Assembly: GCA_946541575.1 (NCBI GenBank) | Contig: CAMNJQ010000065.1 | Location: 1-64,000 of the forward strand | Source: an uncultured Clostridium sp. | GTDB lineage: Bacteria; Bacillota_I; Bacilli_A; RF39; UBA660 | Length of the DNA stretch: 64,000 nucleotides | Direction: 5' to 3' | Part shown: in pieces, positions 26,258 through 35,066 of the stretch | Numbering within the stretch: position 1 is the first letter of the stretch | Layout: every line of letters starts with the position of its first letter | The notes under the pieces: generated by a model | Seen by the model: the letters and a program-made list of their open reading frames with translations, nothing else | What the model was told of the DNA's origin: nothing | The model's database searches: none | Translations under genes and position numbers: made by a program

Positions 26258-27643
26258 CTAATGTCTATTTTGTATTCCTAATTCTTCTGTTTCAAAAGTT
26301 CTATCATAACAAATCATATTACCAGAAACAAATCCAACATAACCATTAAAGTATTGAATTTTACGACTAACTCTTTCAGGACTTAACAAACGATTAGCAA
26401 CAATATGTTTAAAATCAGCATTTTTATTATTAACAAGATCGTTTTCAGAAATAATACTAGTTCTTTTTAATACTTTTTTCCCTCCAATTAAAGTAGGTTC
26501 TATCATAAGATACTCTTTTACGTTACTATTAAACTTTTTATTTGTTTGACAAAGCAAAAAATTGCTTCCATCATCTCTAGAATATCTAGATAAGCGTTTA
26601 ATATTAGCTGGTAATTCATTTTTGCTAAGATTATGATCATTATAAGAACAAGCAGTGCTTAATGCTTTATCACTTAAGTACTTTCTAAAGTCATCATTCT
26701 TATCCGTATAAAAATAATTAATCGCATTATTTCTTTCAGCAACATAAATATCTAAACCAGCACTTTCTCCTAAATATATATAATTATAACTATCCCCATT
26801 TGGATTAGAGTAATGTTTCATCTCATGAGTATAAAGTGTCTTTGGTCTTGAAATAATCTCTAAGTCATTTTGAATCTGATTTTTAGTTTTAACTTTAGAA
26901 GGAATTACTATCTCTTCTGACTGAGATCTTATATCATGTGCCCAATGACTATAAAAATCTTTGCTATCCTGAGTACCAAAGTATTCAAATGTACACTTAC
27001 CATCACGAGATTTATTGCAAACATCCCACGTTAAATCTAATAAATAATAATCACCATCAAGCCTTACTGCATTCCAAGAATGGTTACTTGGAACATTTTG
27101 ATATAAGCAATATATACCTAGTCTATCCATCATTTCTTTAAATATTAATGCAAACCCAGCACAGACAGCTCTATTATACAAAAGTCCATTTAAACTTCTA
27201 GACACATCTAACCCATTAATAAAATCACTACCATTATTATAAAACATCGACTCACACAATGATCTATATACATACATACATTTTTGAGATTCTGTCCATG
27301 AATAGTCGATTTTTCTTTCAATTGATTCAAATATCTTTATAATATTAGATAAATTTTTTGGATAAAGTATTGTTCTATTAATATACTTATCATCTAAATA
27401 TTTTCTTTTATTAATATAATCTAATCCACCCAAAACACTAAATTTAATGTTTCTACCATCTATTAAACTAATAATTTCACTATTCTGTCCTTTAGTATTA
27501 TTTAATAATAAAAGTATTGGTTGATTTAATGAATTTAATTGATTAACATCTTCAAATGTAATTTGACCATTAACAAGAAAGCAACGTTTTGAAGATAAAG
27601 TAAGACTAGATGATGGTGCTTTTACTTCTACAAATCTAGCCAT
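26258..27643 (-). CDS. Transglutaminase-like protein
   Basis: A 461-residue soluble protein with a transglutaminase-like cysteine protease core at about 115-230. The catalytic triad is visible: Cys161 in RAVCAGFALIF, His188 in PSNHSWNAVRL and Asp203 in YLLDLTWD. The N-terminal 110 residues and the C-terminal 230 are not recognised. There is no signal peptide, so it appears cytoplasmic. Its start overlaps the stop of the leucine-rich protein gene by eight bases (ATGGCTAG), so the two are translationally coupled. A peptidase or cross-linking role on a partner protein is plausible; the target is unknown. Confidence 0.85.
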   Translation of the reverse strand: MARFVEVKAPSSSLTLSSKRCFLVNGQITFEDVNQLNSLNQPILLLLNNTKGQNSEIISLIDGRNIKFSVLGGLDYINKRKYLDDKYINRTILYPKNLSNIIKIFESIERKIDYSWTESQKCMYVYRSLCESMFYNNGSDFINGLDVSRSLNGLLYNRAVCAGFALIFKEMMDRLGIYCLYQNVPSNHSWNAVRLDGDYYLLDLTWDVCNKSRDGKCTFEYFGTQDSKDFYSHWAHDIRSQSEEIVIPSKVKTKNQIQNDLEIISRPKTLYTHEMKHYSNPNGDSYNYIYLGESAGLDIYVAERNNAINYFYTDKNDDFRKYLSDKALSTACSYNDHNLSKNELPANIKRLSRYSRDDGSNFLLCQTNKKFNSNVKEYLMIEPTLIGGKKVLKRTSIISENDLVNNKNADFKHIVANRLLSPERVSRKIQYFNGYVGFVSGNMICYDRTFETEELGIQNRH

Positions 27644-28244
27644 TTATAACCACATCCTTGTCCACAAATTGACCATTTTTCTCCATTACATAAATCTTCT
27701 TATCAGATTCAGGTAAAATATCCTTAAATTGTTCATATTGATCATGAGAAATTACTAACTCATCAAATCCTAAAGTCAATACATTATCAATATTTTTCAC
27801 TTCGCAATGGGATACATCTAACTTTTTCCCCTGTGCATCAATAGAACTACAATCCATATTTTCTAAGAATATAAATTCATAATAACCAGATACATGAGAT
27901 AGTTCTATATTCGAATTTATAAAATATAATTCATCTGAGCCAAAATGTATATCAGAAGTATAAATATCATCAATAATATCACAATTAAAAAATGTTAATT
28001 TTTTTAAATTAACTATAGAGCATATTTTTTCCATTGAAGGTGCATCTAAAATACAATTTTCAATCATTAGCTCTTTTAAATTATTAAAATAAGTTAAATC
28101 GTTGAAATCAACTTCCAAAAAATCTCCATCATAGTCAATTCTGTTAATAGAAATTGTATCAATCGAATCTAATTCTTCTTTAGAAAAAGAATCACGTTTC
28201 GAATATAAACTATCTAATAATCTTAAAATACTTTCTGTTTTCAT
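27636..28244 (-). CDS. Leucine-rich-repeat-like protein
   Basis: A 202-residue soluble protein with irregular leucine-rich-type repeats such as FNNLKELMIENC and IVNLKKLTFFNCDIID, then weaker ones. No signal peptide is seen, so unlike the BspA-type proteins it is probably cytoplasmic and meant for protein binding. The start is ATG at 28244 after GGGGTGAT; an in-frame GTG three codons earlier lies inside that site. It is coupled to the transglutaminase-like gene by an eight-base overlap, so the pair may act together. No known family name is assigned. Confidence 0.8.
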   Translation of the reverse strand: MKTESILRLLDSLYSKRDSFSKEELDSIDTISINRIDYDGDFLEVDFNDLTYFNNLKELMIENCILDAPSMEKICSIVNLKKLTFFNCDIIDDIYTSDIHFGSDELYFINSNIELSHVSGYYEFIFLENMDCSSIDAQGKKLDVSHCEVKNIDNVLTLGFDELVISHDQYEQFKDILPESDKKIYVMEKNGQFVDKDVVING

Positions 28245-28306
28245 GAATATCACCCCAATGATACACTATTCTATTATAATTCTATCACAAATAAACAAAT
28301 ATTACA

Positions 28307-28822
28307 CTATTTATCTAATAAAAAATATGCAGAATTACTAGACATCAAATTAATCATTTTAAAATTTTCAAAGTTTTCTGAAGCTATTCCATAATAATAG
28401 GAAGCATTTTCCATTTTTTTTGAAATACCATTAATTACAGATTTTTCATTATATAAATTCAAATTAAAGTAATATGATATACCATTATCCATATTAATAT
28501 CATCAATCATTTTATATTGATCTTCCTCACTTAAACCATATATTGCTAAATTTTTTGAAATATATTGTACTGCATTTTCTCCTCTATAAACTGTATAAGT
28601 GCCATAATAATAATTATCATTTAAATTATTTTTATCCTTATACCAATAAAATGTTTTATCTTTATTAAATACTATATACGAATCATCAGAAACTATAAAT
28701 GAATTACCAATAATCTTTTCATAATCATAATTATCATATTTTTTATCTTTAAAAAGAAAAGGAATAATAATTAAAATGATTAAAAAAAGAACAACACAAA
28801 TATACTTATAATACTTTTTCAT
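28307..28822 (-). CDS. Hypothetical N-terminally anchored protein
   Basis: A 171-residue protein with one N-terminal membrane helix (YYKYICVVLFLIILIIIPFLF) and a 145-residue outer domain rich in Tyr, Asn and Asp. There is no lipobox and no clear signal cleavage site, so it is probably a membrane-anchored extracytoplasmic protein. Strands such as SYIVFNKDKTFYWYKDK and YYYGTYTVYRGE suggest a small beta fold. The ribosome site is GAGGAT. It lies between the NlpC/P60 hydrolase and the leucine-rich gene, all in one direction. Family unknown. Confidence 0.75.
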   Translation of the reverse strand: MKKYYKYICVVLFLIILIIIPFLFKDKKYDNYDYEKIIGNSFIVSDDSYIVFNKDKTFYWYKDKNNLNDNYYYGTYTVYRGENAVQYISKNLAIYGLSEEDQYKMIDDINMDNGISYYFNLNLYNEKSVINGISKKMENASYYYGIASENFENFKMINLMSSNSAYFLLDK

Positions 28823-28844
28823 AAAATAATCCTCACTATCACTA

Positions 28845-28873
28845 TATAAAAAGAATTCACAAAGTGAATTCTT
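28845..28873 (-). terminator. Terminator of the NlpC/P60 gene
   Basis: AAGAATTCAC and GTGAATTCTT pair perfectly over 10 bp around TTT, followed by T-rich sequence. The stop codon lies in the stem. Confidence 0.75.
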
Positions 28874-29939
28874 AAACTCTTCTTACAGAAATAATTCTAT
28901 TTCTTCCTCCATATTTCCAACCAGAAACACTACTTTGAATTACTCCCTTTGATCTATTTGCTGCATGAACCATCTCACCATTACCTATATATAATGATAC
29001 ATGAGTTGGAGTTCCGCTTGAATTATCAGACCAAACAATAATATCTCCAGGTTGCATATTTGCTTCAGAAACACCATTTCCGTTAGATGCTATACCAGCA
29101 GCAGTTCTTGATAATGACTTTCCAAACAAACTATAAACATAATATACAAGGCCACTACAATCAAAGCCAACTGATGGATTAGCACTAGCATATACGTATC
29201 TACTTCCAACAAGAGATTTTGCAGCATTGACAACTGATGATGTATCTACTGAAGCAGGTCCATTATATGTAGCTCTATAAGTTGTAACAACAGGTTTTGG
29301 TTTTGGCTTTTCAATTACATTAATTTTATATGATGAATCAGTTTCATTTAAATTTTTATCAATTGCTTTAACATTTACGGTATACGTACCAACTTTGTTT
29401 TTATTATAATCAGTTGTAATATAATAATAACCATTTGTTGGATTTTCAATAATTGATTCACTGTAAGATAAATCTCCGTCTACTTCATCAATAACTGATT
29501 TAACGTTAGATTTAAAATCATAATTTGTTCCAGTATATACTGTAATAGAATCCTTATTCAAAGTAATAACTGGATGTTTTGTATCTTTTACTACAACCTG
29601 AATAGTAAACTCTTTTACTACATCCTCTTCACTGATTTCATATTTTAGTTCTTTAACTCCTAAAGTAGAAGTATCAATTTCTCTAGTAAAATCACTTATA
29701 ACACCATTATCTACACCATAAACAAAATTCATAGTATCGTAATTTGGAGTTCCATATTCTATTTCCTTTATAGGATTAAAACTAATATACAACGCATTAA
29801 AAATCTTTTCTTTTCTCAATACCTCATAACGATTATATCCAAATGTTCCAAAAACTATTGAAAGAAAAAAAGCATTTGCAAAAAAGCTAACTATCTTATA
29901 TCTAGTATTCCTCTTCGAGGACGGTAATAATCCCTTCAT
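28872..29939 (-). CDS. Membrane-anchored NlpC/P60 cell-wall hydrolase
   Basis: A 355-residue cell-wall peptidase. It has a cytoplasmic N-terminus, a membrane helix (about 16-36), an Ig-like domain in the middle (about 115-210, with VKDTKHPVITLN and GTYTVNVKAIDKN) and a C-terminal NlpC/P60 domain (about 235-350). The catalytic residues are visible: Cys261 in FDCSGLVYYVY, His313 in PTHVSLYIGNG and His325 in MVHAANR. It should cleave peptide stems of peptidoglycan outside the membrane. It has its own promoter and terminator, so it is a single-gene unit. Together with MurD and FemX it shows that this organism has a wall. Confidence 0.92.
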   Translation of the reverse strand: MKGLLPSSKRNTRYKIVSFFANAFFLSIVFGTFGYNRYEVLRKEKIFNALYISFNPIKEIEYGTPNYDTMNFVYGVDNGVISDFTREIDTSTLGVKELKYEISEEDVVKEFTIQVVVKDTKHPVITLNKDSITVYTGTNYDFKSNVKSVIDEVDGDLSYSESIIENPTNGYYYITTDYNKNKVGTYTVNVKAIDKNLNETDSSYKINVIEKPKPKPVVTTYRATYNGPASVDTSSVVNAAKSLVGSRYVYASANPSVGFDCSGLVYYVYSLFGKSLSRTAAGIASNGNGVSEANMQPGDIIVWSDNSSGTPTHVSLYIGNGEMVHAANRSKGVIQSSVSGWKYGGRNRIISVRRV

Positions 29940-29994
29940 TTATAATTCCACCTTCTCATAACATTATGTATAATTTTTTTTGCGCACGTTTTAT

Positions 29995-30023
29995 ATTCTA
30001 ACATATCAAAATAAAAAAAGCAA
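29995..30023 (-). promoter_or_regulatory. Promoter of the NlpC/P60 gene
   Basis: TTGCTT (30018-30023), 17-base spacer and TAGAAT (29995-30000), 56 bases upstream of the start codon. The roughly 200-base gap upstream holds only this promoter and a terminator. Confidence 0.5.
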
Positions 30024-30090
30024 ATTTAAAAATATTTCTCATAATAAATTGTATTTCTATACTAATAATGATATGAAATTTAAAAAATAA

Positions 30091-30139
30091 TACAAAAAAA
30101 CAAAAAGACTTTCTACTAAAGTGTAGAAAAATCTTTTTA
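30091..30139 (-). terminator. Terminator of the 259-aa gene
   Basis: AAAAGA-TTTTTCTAC and GTAGAAA-GTCTTTT pair with a small bulge and are followed by T-rich sequence (TTTTTGTTTTTTTG). The stem includes the stop codon. Confidence 0.65.
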
Positions 30140-30916
30140 TTTTAATATAAATTTCTTGTCTTTCTCTTTATTTTTTTCTAAATCATTAATACGATCAATA
30201 ATAATATCAGAAGGAATATTATCAAAATCTCCTCCATATGTTTGAACATAATTATCTAACTTTTTAACTGCAGCACCAAGTTCATCATCAAATGTATAAC
30301 AACAAATTTCTTCACCTATCAATGGCCTAACCTTAAACTTTTTAAAATCTGACTTTAATTTATATTCATCAGGCAAAACATTTACCCCTTCACAATTATC
30401 AGCCATAATAACCAAAGAATTATTCTCATTAATTAAATTAGCAGCTAATACACCAAAATCAGAATTATAAGCCTTCGCAACTTTAATATTATCTATTATA
30501 TTTTCTTCACCAATAACCCAAATTTCTCCTTGATTATTACCTTCAGATTTCTTAAATGGCTTTTTAAATTGTTCACTTTTATAAACTCTAAAAGTATACT
30601 TTTTATCACCAACATTTGATAAGTGAATTAATAATTCAAAAGCTTTACCATAATCTGTTATATATTCAGGATAAACATATTGATAATTATTATTTACTAA
30701 ATGCATTTCAAACAATTTCATTATGTTTTTTATATCTTTAGTTCTTTCAATTATTTCACTTCCTAATTCCTTACGATTAGAAATTCCCCTTTTATATTCC
30801 TCTTTAAGTTCATTAACAATCATATATTCGTGTATAAACGAACTAAGTTCTTCATAGGAAATGTTACCATTAAATCCATCTCTATAATGATTGTTAATTA
30901 TCTCCTTTATAGTCAT
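30137..30916 (-). CDS. Hypothetical soluble protein, 259 aa
   Basis: A 259-residue charged, soluble protein of no recognised family. It has an N-terminal helical part and a middle part with several beta strands (KKYTFRVYKSEQF, GEIWVIGEENI, SLVIMADNCEGV), ending in a Lys/Glu-rich tail. No signal peptide, membrane helix or known active site is seen. It has its own promoter (TTGTAA, 17 bases, TATAAT), ribosome site GGAGG and terminator, so it is a separate unit between two surface-protein genes and the NlpC/P60 gene. Confidence 0.75.
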   Translation of the reverse strand: MTIKEIINNHYRDGFNGNISYEELSSFIHEYMIVNELKEEYKRGISNRKELGSEIIERTKDIKNIMKLFEMHLVNNNYQYVYPEYITDYGKAFELLIHLSNVGDKKYTFRVYKSEQFKKPFKKSEGNNQGEIWVIGEENIIDNIKVAKAYNSDFGVLAANLINENNSLVIMADNCEGVNVLPDEYKLKSDFKKFKVRPLIGEEICCYTFDDELGAAVKKLDNYVQTYGGDFDNIPSDIIIDRINDLEKNKEKDKKFILK

Positions 30917-30944
30917 TTTACAAAACCTCCATTGGTAATGACAT

Positions 30945-30973
30945 ATTATACACTTAATCTAAAAAGATTACAA
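30945..30973 (-). promoter_or_regulatory. Promoter of the 259-aa gene
   Basis: TTGTAA (30968-30973), 17-base spacer and TATAAT (30945-30950), 28 bases before the start codon. Confidence 0.6.
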
Positions 30974-31011
30974 TATTTTATTTATGTGAATATTAGAATA
31001 TAATTACTAAA

Positions 31012-31041
31012 TAAAAAAGAATTTAAACATCATTTAAATTC
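31012..31041 (-). terminator. Terminator of the first BspA-like gene
   Basis: GAATTTAAA and TTTAAATTC pair around TGATG and run into TTTTTTATT on minus. The left arm overlaps the last codons and stop. Confidence 0.7.
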
Positions 31042-32700
31042 TTTCTTCTTAACAAAAAATACTTTTATACAAATACTAGCAATAGTAATTAGTATAATAA
31101 TTAAAAATTCAGTTCCAATATCAAAGTTTTTTAAAGTATTAGGAACATTAATTGATTGCATTTTTTTATATACAGGTTTTATTGTTACATTAGTATCAGG
31201 CATAGTAAATTCATATTCATTATTACTATCAAGTTCAACATAATCTATAACATTATCATTCATATCTGTTATTATAATTTTTTCAACTTCATAGCCTTTT
31301 ATTGCTTTTACTCTAAACTTAACTTTCTTTTGATATTCAACATTTTCCAAATCTTCTATTTCAACATTCAATTCTTCTGTTTCATCTACTTCATCAATAC
31401 TAATTGAACTTTTAATTTTATTTGGATTATAAGTACTAATAAATGATGCTTCAGTTGTACACATTGGTCTAATATAATAGCCTGCCATTGATTCAGTATG
31501 ATGATATAAATTATCTTTAATCTCACGTGCTGTAAAAGCTCTATTTTTTTCTGTGCTATACCATATATCATTTGTATAACCAAAACTTGATCGATAAAAA
31601 TCATAATCGTTACCAATAACAATTTTTTCTAAACAAGTTAAATTATGAAACTCTGCACTAGAAGACCAATTACCAAAATTTGATATGTTTAAATATTTTA
31701 AATTTGGAACACTATTTAGTAACTCACTAATTTGTAGCCTAGCTAAATTTTGATCTAAATTCAAAACTGAAAAATCCAAATATTCAACACCAGAGTCCGC
31801 AAAAGACTTAGATAATGAGTTTATATTTTTTACATCAAGTGTAGAAATATCAACGTGTTTTAAATTAGGACAATGATAAAAGAAATAATCCAGTTTAGTT
31901 AACAAAGATGTATCTAATTTTTCTATATTAACTTTTTCAAGTGCAGGCAAATTCTCAAACCACCCAGTAACACTATTAGGTTTTACAGCATCTTCGAATA
32001 TTATTTCTTTTATATATTTTGATTCCTCACTATAATCCCATCCTCCACTCCATGGATTTGTAAAAGAATTTCCAGTATAATAAATTTTACTACCTATTTC
32101 TTGTTTATTAATATATTTATTCTCTTCATCTCTAAAAAATGTTAAAACTCCTGTATCTTTATCAAGTACTGCATATGCCTGCCCTTGAAGTTCTTCTTCT
32201 GTTGCATGAAACACTTCACCTTTATAAGATGCTCCATATCTTTCTGGGCTATCATCACCATCATCTTTATAAAAAGCAACTAACGGATCAAATAATCCAT
32301 TTGTATAGTTAGGTCTTAGTGAAAAATAGATTATACTATTATCAGAATCAAAAGGAATATTTTCATTGTTATCCATAACTATTTTATATAATTTGTAATT
32401 ACCTACATCACTACTATTTACAGTAAAGCAATGAAAAATAACATTACCATCTTCATCATTTGTTGTTTCATCTAAAACATTATCATCTAAGTCCAATATT
32501 TTATAATTAAATGTTGCCTTATTTTTATCATGTTCAGATAATTCATCTTTATTTATTATTTCTTGTTGAACTCTAATTTCTACTGTTTTCCTATTATTTG
32601 TACTTACATTTTCACAAGAAATATCATCAATTGCATATACATTAAAAGGAATTAAAACAAAATATAAAGAGAAAAAGAAAAGAATTTTTTTTAATATCAC
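31030..32700 (-). CDS. BspA-like leucine-rich surface protein, paralogue 1
   Basis: About 556 residues: a signal peptide (KKILFFFSLYFVLIPFNVYA), a Spy0128/FctA-like beta domain (about 40-125), a module with FHATEEELQGQAYAV and LTFFRDEENKY (about 160-195), BspA/DUF285 leucine-rich repeats (about 225-370), a divergent InlB-type repeat ending FTMPDTNVTIKPVYKK, then NVPNTLKN, a membrane helix and a Lys-rich tail. It is surface-exposed and probably anchored or sortase-linked through the VPNT-type tail; no LPXTG is present. The start is uncertain: GTG at 32700 follows GGTGAG, and two in-frame GTG codons lie just upstream. It is paralogous to the next gene. Confidence 0.85.
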   Translation of the reverse strand: MILKKILFFFSLYFVLIPFNVYAIDDISCENVSTNNRKTVEIRVQQEIINKDELSEHDKNKATFNYKILDLDDNVLDETTNDEDGNVIFHCFTVNSSDVGNYKLYKIVMDNNENIPFDSDNSIIYFSLRPNYTNGLFDPLVAFYKDDGDDSPERYGASYKGEVFHATEEELQGQAYAVLDKDTGVLTFFRDEENKYINKQEIGSKIYYTGNSFTNPWSGGWDYSEESKYIKEIIFEDAVKPNSVTGWFENLPALEKVNIEKLDTSLLTKLDYFFYHCPNLKHVDISTLDVKNINSLSKSFADSGVEYLDFSVLNLDQNLARLQISELLNSVPNLKYLNISNFGNWSSSAEFHNLTCLEKIVIGNDYDFYRSSFGYTNDIWYSTEKNRAFTAREIKDNLYHHTESMAGYYIRPMCTTEASFISTYNPNKIKSSISIDEVDETEELNVEIEDLENVEYQKKVKFRVKAIKGYEVEKIIITDMNDNVIDYVELDSNNEYEFTMPDTNVTIKPVYKKMQSINVPNTLKNFDIGTEFLIIILITIASICIKVFFVKKKEFK

Positions 32701-32847
32701 GATACTCACCACACATTACATCTATTCTAATGTAATTATCTCATATCTATACGAGTAAATCAATGCAAAAAATATATATAAAAAAACTTACAAGAACTAT
32801 TTTTAACAATTATTCATAAATTCAGCAAAAGGCAATAATTTAATTAT

Positions 32848-34653
32848 TTATTTAGATTTTTCTCTTTCATAAATAGCTGTCCATATTCCTAAACTTAAAA
32901 TAATTAATAAAAAATTCAATAAACTAACTTCATTATTGGAATTTTTTAATGTATCTGGAACAATTATATCTTCTGATACTACTATTACATGAATTATATA
33001 ATCTATGTTATTTATAGTAGTAGTAACATCTGTTTCTCCCACTTTTAGTGGAATAATAGTATTATTCTCAATTCTTAATATACTAGAATTCTTAATAGTC
33101 CATTCAAATGGTTCTTGTAAAGTCATGGTATTGTCAAATAAGCTTAATAAAGACTTTTCCTTACTTGTAATTTTTAGTTCAACGCTTAATTCTTTGAATC
33201 CTATATATTTATTTACAAATACAGAGGGAGTAGAATTATTATATGGTCTTACGTATGTTGCTGTCTCCAAATCTTTCAATTCAACTAAATGATGTTTCAA
33301 AGATTCTCTATCATATAATACATTATTGTTAGTATTATACCAAAAAGCATCGTTCATCCCAAATGAAGATGAAAAAATATTATAACTGCCAGCCATTCTT
33401 AATATTGATAGATTATTTAGATTTGCTATTCCATTACTTGTTATGTTTTCAAAAGAACTAATGTCTAAAAATCTTAAAGATTTATTACCTTGAACAATAG
33501 ATGATGTACCATACCAGTTTCCAATTTTCCAACTACTTAAATCAAGTGCTTTAAGTCCATCATTACTTCCAAACATAAAATGGGCTCTCATTAATTTACT
33601 TGTATCAAATAGTGAAGGATCAAATAATTGTATTTTAGTTTTATAAAACATATAATCAAAATGCACCACATTACTTGTATCAAAATTATACACTTCAACT
33701 TTTTCTAAATTATCACATTCGCTAAACATAGAATGCATATCTTGTACATTAGATGTATCCCAAGAAGAAAGATCAACTTCTTTTAACTTATGATTATAGG
33801 AAAATAATGAATTAAATGATTCAATTAAAGAAGTATCCAATAAATTAATATTTTCTATCTCTTCTAAATCATCTAAACTATAAAACCAACTACCGCCTCC
33901 ATGACTTCCCCATTCACTCAAATCTTTCGTTCGTGCAATATGTCTTGGCCTAATTGGATCCTTAAATATGATTTTTTTTATTCCTATATAATTACTCCAT
34001 GGAGCATATAAATTACTATTTTCAAAATTTGTATAATAAACAACACAATCATTATATTCATTTCCTGTACATTCATATTGATTATCATAATATTTACCCG
34101 GCTCATCCCTAAAAAAAGTTAATGTTTTTTCCCTACGATTAAAAACCGCATATGCCTCTCCTTGCAATTGTTCTTCAGTAGCATGAAATATTTTACTTGA
34201 ATCACGTTGGGTTCTATATGACCAACCTTCTATAGTTTCATCAACATCTTTTAAATAATGTATTTCACTTGTTCCATTCTCAAAAAAGTATACTCCTACA
34301 TAAACTTCATCTTTATCATATGTATATACATTTTCATTTTCTATAACTTGTTTAACAATATATAAACGATATCCATAATCAATTTCACTTAGGCAAGATT
34401 GGCATCCATTAATATTAACATCGCTTGGAGTAAAAGAAATACTATCAAAATAAACTCTACCATCTTGACTATTCTTTTTTGTCTGAATAATATTTCCATC
34501 ACTATCAATTAACTCAAATGTAAATTCATCTTCTTTAATATCACGATTTTCTAAATCAACATCAACTACTATTTGGTATTCAAAAGACTCAGCATTAACA
34601 TCAAAAGGAAAAAGAATTACTAATAACAAAATCAAAACTAAAATTCTTTTCAT
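32848..34653 (-). CDS. BspA-like leucine-rich surface protein, paralogue 2
   Basis: A 601-residue surface protein: signal peptide (RILVLILLLVILFPFDVNA), FctA-like domain (FTFELIDSDGNIIQT), the module FHATEEQLQGEAYAVF and LTFFRDEPGKYY, BspA/DUF285 repeats of the form SSWDTSNVQDMHSMF (about 285-400), an Ig-like group 2 domain (about 500-565), then IVPDTLKN, a membrane helix and a short basic tail. These repeats are typical of adhesins of gut and oral bacteria. The ATG at 34653 is used (an in-frame GTG lies three codons earlier). It has its own promoter. It shares the module and the VP(D/N)TLKN tail with its neighbour, implying tandem duplication. Confidence 0.88.
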   Translation of the reverse strand: MKRILVLILLLVILFPFDVNAESFEYQIVVDVDLENRDIKEDEFTFELIDSDGNIIQTKKNSQDGRVYFDSISFTPSDVNINGCQSCLSEIDYGYRLYIVKQVIENENVYTYDKDEVYVGVYFFENGTSEIHYLKDVDETIEGWSYRTQRDSSKIFHATEEQLQGEAYAVFNRREKTLTFFRDEPGKYYDNQYECTGNEYNDCVVYYTNFENSNLYAPWSNYIGIKKIIFKDPIRPRHIARTKDLSEWGSHGGGSWFYSLDDLEEIENINLLDTSLIESFNSLFSYNHKLKEVDLSSWDTSNVQDMHSMFSECDNLEKVEVYNFDTSNVVHFDYMFYKTKIQLFDPSLFDTSKLMRAHFMFGSNDGLKALDLSSWKIGNWYGTSSIVQGNKSLRFLDISSFENITSNGIANLNNLSILRMAGSYNIFSSSFGMNDAFWYNTNNNVLYDRESLKHHLVELKDLETATYVRPYNNSTPSVFVNKYIGFKELSVELKITSKEKSLLSLFDNTMTLQEPFEWTIKNSSILRIENNTIIPLKVGETDVTTTINNIDYIIHVIVVSEDIIVPDTLKNSNNEVSLLNFLLIILSLGIWTAIYEREKSK

Positions 34654-34685
34654 AATTTTCACTACCTACCATCTATTATAAATTT

Positions 34686-34715
34686 ATTATATTATATCAT
34701 GAAATGACTAATCAA
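34686..34715 (-). promoter_or_regulatory. Promoter of BspA-like paralogue 2
   Basis: TTGATT (34710-34715) with two overlapping TATAAT boxes, at 34686-34691 (18-base spacer, preferred) and 34691-34696 (13-base spacer). Confidence 0.5.
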
Positions 34716-34886
34716 TATTTAAACTAAAATGGCTTTCTAAAATGTAAAGAGAGTTAATAAAAAAAAAACACTAAAATATTATTCTCAAAAAAAATATATT
34801 AGCATAGATTGTGTTTTCATTTTGCATCTAAAAGAATTATGTTTTGGAACAGCTTAAAAGCTTATAAAGTTTGCCACTTGCAAATA
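34716..34886 (-). other. Non-coding stretch downstream of the transposase remnant
   Basis: About 170 bases of A/T-rich sequence with no open frame. A small inverted repeat AGCTTAAAAGCT (34853-34864) lies about 25 bases beyond the transposase-remnant stop, where IS200/IS605 elements carry their end hairpin, so it may be the decayed element end. Otherwise I see nothing in it. Confidence 0.3.
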
Positions 34887-35033
34887 CTATTTCCTGCTAC
34901 CAATGAACGGATTTATCTTATCCAATCTCAATTGTTCAGACATATAATATTCCTTTAATTAATTTTCTATATATCCATTTATAGCATTCTCATTCTTTCC
35001 TGTAGAATCAACATAATATCATCTACATAAAAA
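34887..35033 (-). pseudogene. IS200/IS605-type TnpA transposase, C-terminal remnant
   Basis: Read on the minus strand, one frame gives FLCR-stop-YYVDSTGKNENAI, then NGYIEN-stop-LKEYY, then SEQLRLDKINPFIGSRK-stop. This matches the C-terminus of IS200-type Y1 transposases (usually F-W-x-R-G-Y-Y-V-D-T-x-G-K-N, then YI-N-Q, ending NPF-GS). The conserved Gly after Arg and the conserved Gln after YIEN have become stop codons, so the gene is dead. The HUH and most of the catalytic part are missing. It abuts the ssrA terminator. Based on motif recognition without a search. Confidence 0.62.
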
Positions 35034-35058
35034 AAACTAACTATTTCTAGTTAGTTAT
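35028..35058 (-). terminator. Terminator of ssrA
   Basis: AACTAACTA and TAGTTAGTT pair around a 4-base loop, followed by eight T on the minus strand, nine bases after the CCA end of tmRNA. Confidence 0.8.
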
Positions 35059-35066
35059 TATCATAA

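Noticed and set aside
31156-31622. Asn/Ile/Phe-rich frames overlapping the BspA-like gene
   Set aside because: Low-complexity translations of AT-rich coding DNA in the wrong frame or strand; no start context.
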